Positions 5,644 to 9,263 of a stretch of DNA of 9,263 nucleotides are shown here, piece after piece. Made by a program: the position numbers and the translations under genes. The DNA is taken from positions 1 to 9,263 of the forward strand of contig JAPUKT010000180.1 in assembly GCA_027295555.1 (NCBI GenBank). Reading direction: 5' to 3'. Source of the stretch: Deltaproteobacteria bacterium (GTDB lineage Bacteria; Myxococcota_A; Polyangia; Polyangiales; Houyiibacteriaceae). The notes beneath the pieces are model-generated. The model did not search any database and was not told where the DNA came from. It worked only from the letters and a program-made list of their open reading frames with translations. Each line of letters begins with the position of its first letter. Within the stretch, counting starts at the first letter, position 1.

Positions 5644-8639
5644 CACGACTCGCGGCCTTCGGGGCCGTGGTGTGTGTTTTGTGTGCGAGCTGCCGCGACG
5701 ACGACGCTGGGAATGCCAACCGGGACTCGAGCTGCCCCGAAGTGCGCCGGGTGGAACCCCCACTCACGAACGTCGCGCCCGAGCACGAACAGCTCGAATA
5801 TTGGCTGACACGAGCAGAGACGTACGGGCCGCTCGACACGGCGCTCCTCGGTCCCGAAGAAGTGCGAAGGCATAGCCTTGCCTTGCGTGAGCCCGTCGGC
5901 GGAGAGCCGCTTGGGCAGGCTGACCTTTTGGCGCCGGTGGATGAGGCGGCGCTTTTGGTCCAGGTCGGCGAGCGCCTCGACTACCTCCGAGAGAAGCTCG
6001 GCGCCGGAACGTTGGTCGATGCAAAGGGCAAGGCGCTCGGTACCGAGGCGCTGGCGGCGTTCGAGGAACCGGGCGGGATCGAGCTGCTCCGCGAATGGCG
6101 GCTTTCCGAGGCGCTCAAGCCGCTCCGGTGTGGCCCGTACGCGGACGGGCTGTACAAGGTGCCGATCGACCTGGACTTCGATCGCAACCGATGCAGCACG
6201 ATTCGACCGGGCGAAGTCGTTCAGCTTCTGGCTCGCTGGCCGAACGGGGTTTATCTCGCCCGAACGCCGTACGCCCTCGGCTGGATGGACGAGAAGGATC
6301 TGTCGGGGCCTCTCTCCGCCGAAGCTCTCGAACGGGAGCTCGCCCAGCCTGAGCCGCCGCCGTTTACGAGACGAGCCGTCCTCACCGAGGCGTTTTCGCT
6401 GCTGGGCGCGCCGTACGGCTGGGGTGGGAAGGACGGGGGCTACGATTGCTCGCGGTTTCTGCTCGAGCTCTTCGGGCGCTTCGGCGTCGATTTGCCACGA
6501 CACAGCGCACGCCAGGCACTGGCCGGCACGTTCTCGATCGATGTCTCCGAAGTGCGGGACCTCAACGAGAAGCGACTCTTGCTCCAAGCTGCGGCGAGGC
6601 GAGGTATCACGCTGCTCCATTTTCCTGGGCACATCATGCTGTACCTCGGCACGACCAAAGAGGGCGTCCCCATGGCCATGCATGCCTTCTCCGAGTACCT
6701 GACGCCGTGCGAAGGCACCGAGCTCGAAACGGTCAACCGGGTCGACCGGGTCGCGATCAGCGACCTGTCTCTCGGTGAAGGAAGCTCGCGTACCGATTTT
6801 CTGAGCCGCATTACCCGCGTCACCGTGATCGGAAAAACACCCGGGCCTGCCCTCGCTGCCAACGCCGTGCTTCGGCCGAGCGCCCCGATGACTCGACCGG
6901 AAGGCGCCTGCCGCGACTCGCAAAGGCACGCCATCTTCCGTTCGCCGCAACGGCCGAATGCAGCGCAGCCCCTTCGCGTGATCGCGACGAGCGAGCGAGA
7001 TCCTGGGATCGCCTCGCTCGTGCTCTACGGTCCCGATGGGGAGCGCATCGAGGCGGAGGAACACCTGCTCGATGGGCCGCCTTTCAGCCGCTTCGTCGAA
7101 GTCGAACAGCCGACGCCGGGGAAATGGACGGCAGTGCTCGGTGAAGGCGATCGAACGCAGGCATGTCATCGGTTCGTTGTCGCTGCGCGCAAACCGTGGG
7201 CGACGCCGCGCCAGCCCATCGCCCCGGCTTGGGCGACGACACGGCGGTGGAGCCGGAGCACCGAAAACCTCTACTCGGCGTTCATTGAGCAGCTCTTCCG
7301 TGAGCCGGTCGACGAGGACATTACCTGGACGCGACTGCAAGAAGTGATCGGCGACCCGAAGCGAAACCTTCTCTACGACTATCGTCTGCCAGGCGAAGAT
7401 GCGCGGCTCTCGCTCGAGCCGGACTGCGCCGACCTTCCCTACTTCCTGCGCGCGTACTTTGCGTGGAAGCTCGGCGTTCCGTTCGCCTATCGCACATGCA
7501 CCCGCGGACGAAAAGACGCGCCGCCGGTTTGCGAGCCCGTGGTCTTCAGTAACCTCGACCCGGAAGAAGCAGCAACCGATGTCGGCGCGTTTCGCAGGTT
7601 CTTGCGGCGCATGACGGGTGTGGTGCACTCGTCGAGCCCCCGCACACGCCCCAACGAAGAGGCAACGGACTTCTATCCGCTGCGTCTGAGCCGTACGGCG
7701 ATCCGTCCGGGAACGGTGTTCGCCGACCCGTACGGCCACGTATTGGTCGTCGCGCGTTGGAAGCCGCAGGGAGTGGATGACTACGGTGTATTGATCGGTG
7801 CCGACGCCCAGCCCGACGGAACGGTGGGGCGTCGTCGCTTCTGGCGGGGCTCGTTCTTGTTCACCCCCAAGACCGATCTGGTGGGCGCCGGCTTCAAAGG
7901 ATGGCGCCCGGTCACGCTCGACCCGGAGCTTCAGACGCTCCAGATCGCCACGAACACCGAGCTCCGTGCAGCCGGCCCCGTGAAGGCGTGGTCCGACGCA
8001 CAGTACCGCGGCACTGCAGACGACTTCTACACCATCATGGAAGGCATGATCAATCCTCGGGCACTCGACCCGGTGCGGATGCAAACGAGCCTCGTCGACG
8101 CCCTCGAGGAGTCGGTCCAGCGCCGCCTGAGCTCGGTCCAAAACGGCGAGGACTTCATGAAGTCGCAGGGCTACGCGACGATAGAGATGCCGTCGGGCTC
8201 CGCCCTGTTCCTGACGTCGGGCCCTTGGGAGGACTACTCAACCCCGTCCCGAGACATGCGGCTGCTGATCAGCATCGATGCCGTCACGTCCTTCGCCAGC
8301 ACGGTCGCGGCCCACACCGGCCGCTTCGGCATCCGAGACGCCGACCGGGACGCCGTGGTCGCGGAGGTCAAACAAGCGCTCGAAGACGAGCTCGGCAAGC
8401 GGGCATTCCAATATACGAGGTCCGACGGCAGCACGTGGAAGCTCACCCTCGCAGACCTGATCGACCGGACCCCCGCCATGGAAATGGCCTACAACCCCAA
8501 CGACTGCGCGGAGATTCGATGGAGCGCGCCGGAGGGCTCGGAGGAGCACGCAACCTGCAAACGCCACGCGCCCGAGGATCAGCAGATGCGCATGACGAAG
8601 TACAGGAGCTGGTTCGCAACGAGGGAAAGACCGCACTGA
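5640..8639 (+). CDS. Large probable lipoprotein: SH3 + NlpC/P60 + second papain-like domain
   Basis: From the ATG at 5640 this is 999 residues. A hydrophobic N-terminus ends in LCASC, so Cys18 may be lipidated, although Cys at -3 is atypical. Next come a helical segment (about 38-164), an SH3-like domain (about 174-224; ARWPNGVYLAR, GWMDEKDL) and an NlpC/P60 domain (about 244-395). The NlpC/P60 triad is Cys270 (GGYDCSRFLLELF), His331 (FPGHIMLYLG) and His348 (MAMHAF). Such SH3-NlpC/P60 enzymes cut peptidoglycan stem peptides, typically at D-Glu-diaminopimelate. A beta-rich segment follows (about 444-516). A second Cys-His-Asp set then appears: Cys596 (EPDCADLPYFLRAYF), His700 (DPYGHVLVVARW) and Asp722 (VLIGADAQPDG), resembling a divergent NlpC/P60 or transglutaminase-like fold. 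The last 200 or so residues, including SGPWEDYSTPSRDMRLL, are unrecognised. The full length is far above the usual 300-500 for SH3-NlpC/P60 proteins. An ATG at 5622 is a possible alternative start; 5640 gives the cleaner signal peptide and an ATGA overlap. Confidence 0.88.
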   Translation: MTRLAAFGAVVCVLCASCRDDDAGNANRDSSCPEVRRVEPPLTNVAPEHEQLEYWLTRAETYGPLDTALLGPEEVRRHSLALREPVGGEPLGQADLLAPVDEAALLVQVGERLDYLREKLGAGTLVDAKGKALGTEALAAFEEPGGIELLREWRLSEALKPLRCGPYADGLYKVPIDLDFDRNRCSTIRPGEVVQLLARWPNGVYLARTPYALGWMDEKDLSGPLSAEALERELAQPEPPPFTRRAVLTEAFSLLGAPYGWGGKDGGYDCSRFLLELFGRFGVDLPRHSARQALAGTFSIDVSEVRDLNEKRLLLQAAARRGITLLHFPGHIMLYLGTTKEGVPMAMHAFSEYLTPCEGTELETVNRVDRVAISDLSLGEGSSRTDFLSRITRVTVIGKTPGPALAANAVLRPSAPMTRPEGACRDSQRHAIFRSPQRPNAAQPLRVIATSERDPGIASLVLYGPDGERIEAEEHLLDGPPFSRFVEVEQPTPGKWTAVLGEGDRTQACHRFVVAARKPWATPRQPIAPAWATTRRWSRSTENLYSAFIEQLFREPVDEDITWTRLQEVIGDPKRNLLYDYRLPGEDARLSLEPDCADLPYFLRAYFAWKLGVPFAYRTCTRGRKDAPPVCEPVVFSNLDPEEAATDVGAFRRFLRRMTGVVHSSSPRTRPNEEATDFYPLRLSRTAIRPGTVFADPYGHVLVVARWKPQGVDDYGVLIGADAQPDGTVGRRRFWRGSFLFTPKTDLVGAGFKGWRPVTLDPELQTLQIATNTELRAAGPVKAWSDAQYRGTADDFYTIMEGMINPRALDPVRMQTSLVDALEESVQRRLSSVQNGEDFMKSQGYATIEMPSGSALFLTSGPWEDYSTPSRDMRLLISIDAVTSFASTVAAHTGRFGIRDADRDAVVAEVKQALEDELGKRAFQYTRSDGSTWKLTLADLIDRTPAMEMAYNPNDCAEIRWSAPEGSEEHATCKRHAPEDQQMRMTKYRSWFATRERPH

Positions 8640-8643
8640 CGCC

Positions 8644-8664
8644 CGCCAAGCCCGCGGGCTGGCG
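8644..8664 (+). other. GC-rich hairpin between the lipoprotein and GST genes
   Basis: Starting five bases after the lipoprotein stop codon, the 12-base palindrome AGCCCGCGGGCT (8649-8660) is flanked by CGCC and GGCG with one bulged A, giving a stem of about eight pairs with a CGCG loop. It is followed by CTCTCGCC rather than a T-run. As an intrinsic terminator it is therefore weak; it may pause transcription or limit read-through into the GST gene. Confidence 0.3.
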
Positions 8665-8693
8665 CTCTCGCCGACCCGCCCTATGGACGCTGC

Positions 8694-9263
8694 ATGACCG
8701 CGACCGCCGAAAAGCTCACGCTGTATTTTCATCCGCGCACTCGTTCGACCCGGGCGCGTTGGTTGCTCGAAGAGCTTGGGGTCGACTACGACCTCGAGCT
8801 CGTCAAGCTGTTCGAAGGCGCGCACAAACGGACCGACTACCTCGCGATCCATCCGCTCGGGAAGGTGCCCGCCCTACGGCACGGCGACCAGGTCATGTTC
8901 GAGTCGCTCGGGATTTGTTTGTACCTCGCCGATCGTTTTCCTGAAGCGGGGCTGGCCCCGCCGATTAACGACCCGCGGCGCGTCGACTACTACCAATGGA
9001 TGGCGTTTTCCACGAGCACGTTGGAGTCGGTTGTGTTCAGGGTGCTCACCGATGAGGGGCAGGACCCTAAGAAACTGGAACAGGCGAAGACCGACTTCAC
9101 TGCGATCTCGGGCCTTTTCGAAAGCACGCTGCGAAACCGGCTGTTCTTGCTGGGCCATGAATTCTCGGCAGCCGATGTCATGAACGGCGGACTGATGGCG
9201 TGGTCCTATTCATCCGACCTGGTGGTGCCGGGGTCCGCTGTCGAGCAATGGGTGCAGCGCATC
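8694..9263 (+). CDS. Glutathione S-transferase, C-terminal end cut by the window
   Basis: The frame from the ATG at 8694 is open through the last base (190 codons), so the gene continues beyond the window; the family is usually 200-230 residues. The N-terminal thioredoxin-like half has LYFHPRTRSTRARWLLEEL, with Arg15/Ser18 in the region that contacts glutathione. It also has the cis-proline site KVPAL (Pro59) and the Glu70-Ser71 pair (MFESLGICLYLADRFPE) that binds the gamma-glutamyl group. The C-terminal helical half keeps the N-capping box FSAADVM (Ser158 to Asp161). It would be a cytosolic enzyme conjugating or reducing electrophiles with glutathione; the substrate cannot be told. It lies 54 bases after the lipoprotein gene on the same strand, with no clear Shine-Dalgarno sequence. 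It might be read through from the operon, but nothing in its function ties it to cell-wall work. Confidence 0.9.
   Translation, partial: MTATAEKLTLYFHPRTRSTRARWLLEELGVDYDLELVKLFEGAHKRTDYLAIHPLGKVPALRHGDQVMFESLGICLYLADRFPEAGLAPPINDPRRVDYYQWMAFSTSTLESVVFRVLTDEGQDPKKLEQAKTDFTAISGLFESTLRNRLFLLGHEFSAADVMNGGLMAWSYSSDLVVPGSAVEQWVQRI

Noticed and set aside
5391..8141. A 916-codon open frame on the minus strand, opposite the lipoprotein gene
   Set aside because: Its codons lie exactly opposite the sense codons of the lipoprotein, so it stays open simply because the sense gene avoids TTA, CTA and TCA, as GC-rich genes do. Its translation is Arg-rich with no domain, while the sense strand has clear catalytic motifs.
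1..9263. Mobile element, defence system, CRISPR or biosynthetic cluster
   Set aside because: I see no transposase, integrase, nuclease, spaced repeats, toxin-antitoxin pair or assembly-line enzyme. Codon bias looks uniform by eye across the genes.

Overview
The window is GC-rich bacterial chromosomal DNA, and seven protein genes cover almost all of it. No rRNA, tRNA, CRISPR array, insertion sequence or prophage gene is visible. The gene content suggests a diderm from the Myxococcota or a related former deltaproteobacterial lineage. It includes a two-subunit B12-dependent methylmalonyl-CoA mutase, an M74 murein endopeptidase, and a very large SH3-NlpC/P60 lipoprotein joined to extra domains. 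This placement is an inference from gene content and codon bias, with no marker gene behind it.

Left part, minus strand (1-2993): mutA and mutB encode the small and large subunits of methylmalonyl-CoA mutase and overlap by ATGA (933-936). mutA probably starts at a GTG (2991-2993) directly below a plausible sigma70-type promoter, so its mRNA would be leaderless or nearly so. mutB carries the family's substrate and catalytic residues (Tyr89, Arg207, His244). It is interrupted by an in-frame TAA at 55-57, and recognisable mutase sequence continues in the same frame to the window edge. This is either a broken gene or a sequence error at a contig end.

Middle (2994-3784): a divergent spacer leads to a plus-strand gene for an uncharacterised multi-pass membrane protein. 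A 123-base gap follows, holding a tandem direct repeat and a dyad but no obvious terminator.

Right part, plus strand (3785-8639): three genes are joined by two ATGA stop/start overlaps and look like one translationally coupled operon. They encode (i) an exported M74 (MepA-type) zinc murein endopeptidase, (ii) a YheT-like alpha/beta hydrolase with a complete Ser-Asp-His triad, and (iii) a 999-residue probable lipoprotein. The lipoprotein has an SH3 domain, an NlpC/P60 domain with intact Cys-His-His, a beta-rich region, what looks like a second Cys-His-Asp papain-like domain, and an unrecognised C-terminal region. The first and third would act on peptidoglycan outside the inner membrane. The operon therefore looks like a cell-wall remodelling unit, with the middle hydrolase possibly acting on lipids or esters. 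This tri-gene unit and the double-hydrolase lipoprotein are the best candidates for something undescribed.

Right edge (8694-9263): a glutathione S-transferase gene runs off the window end.
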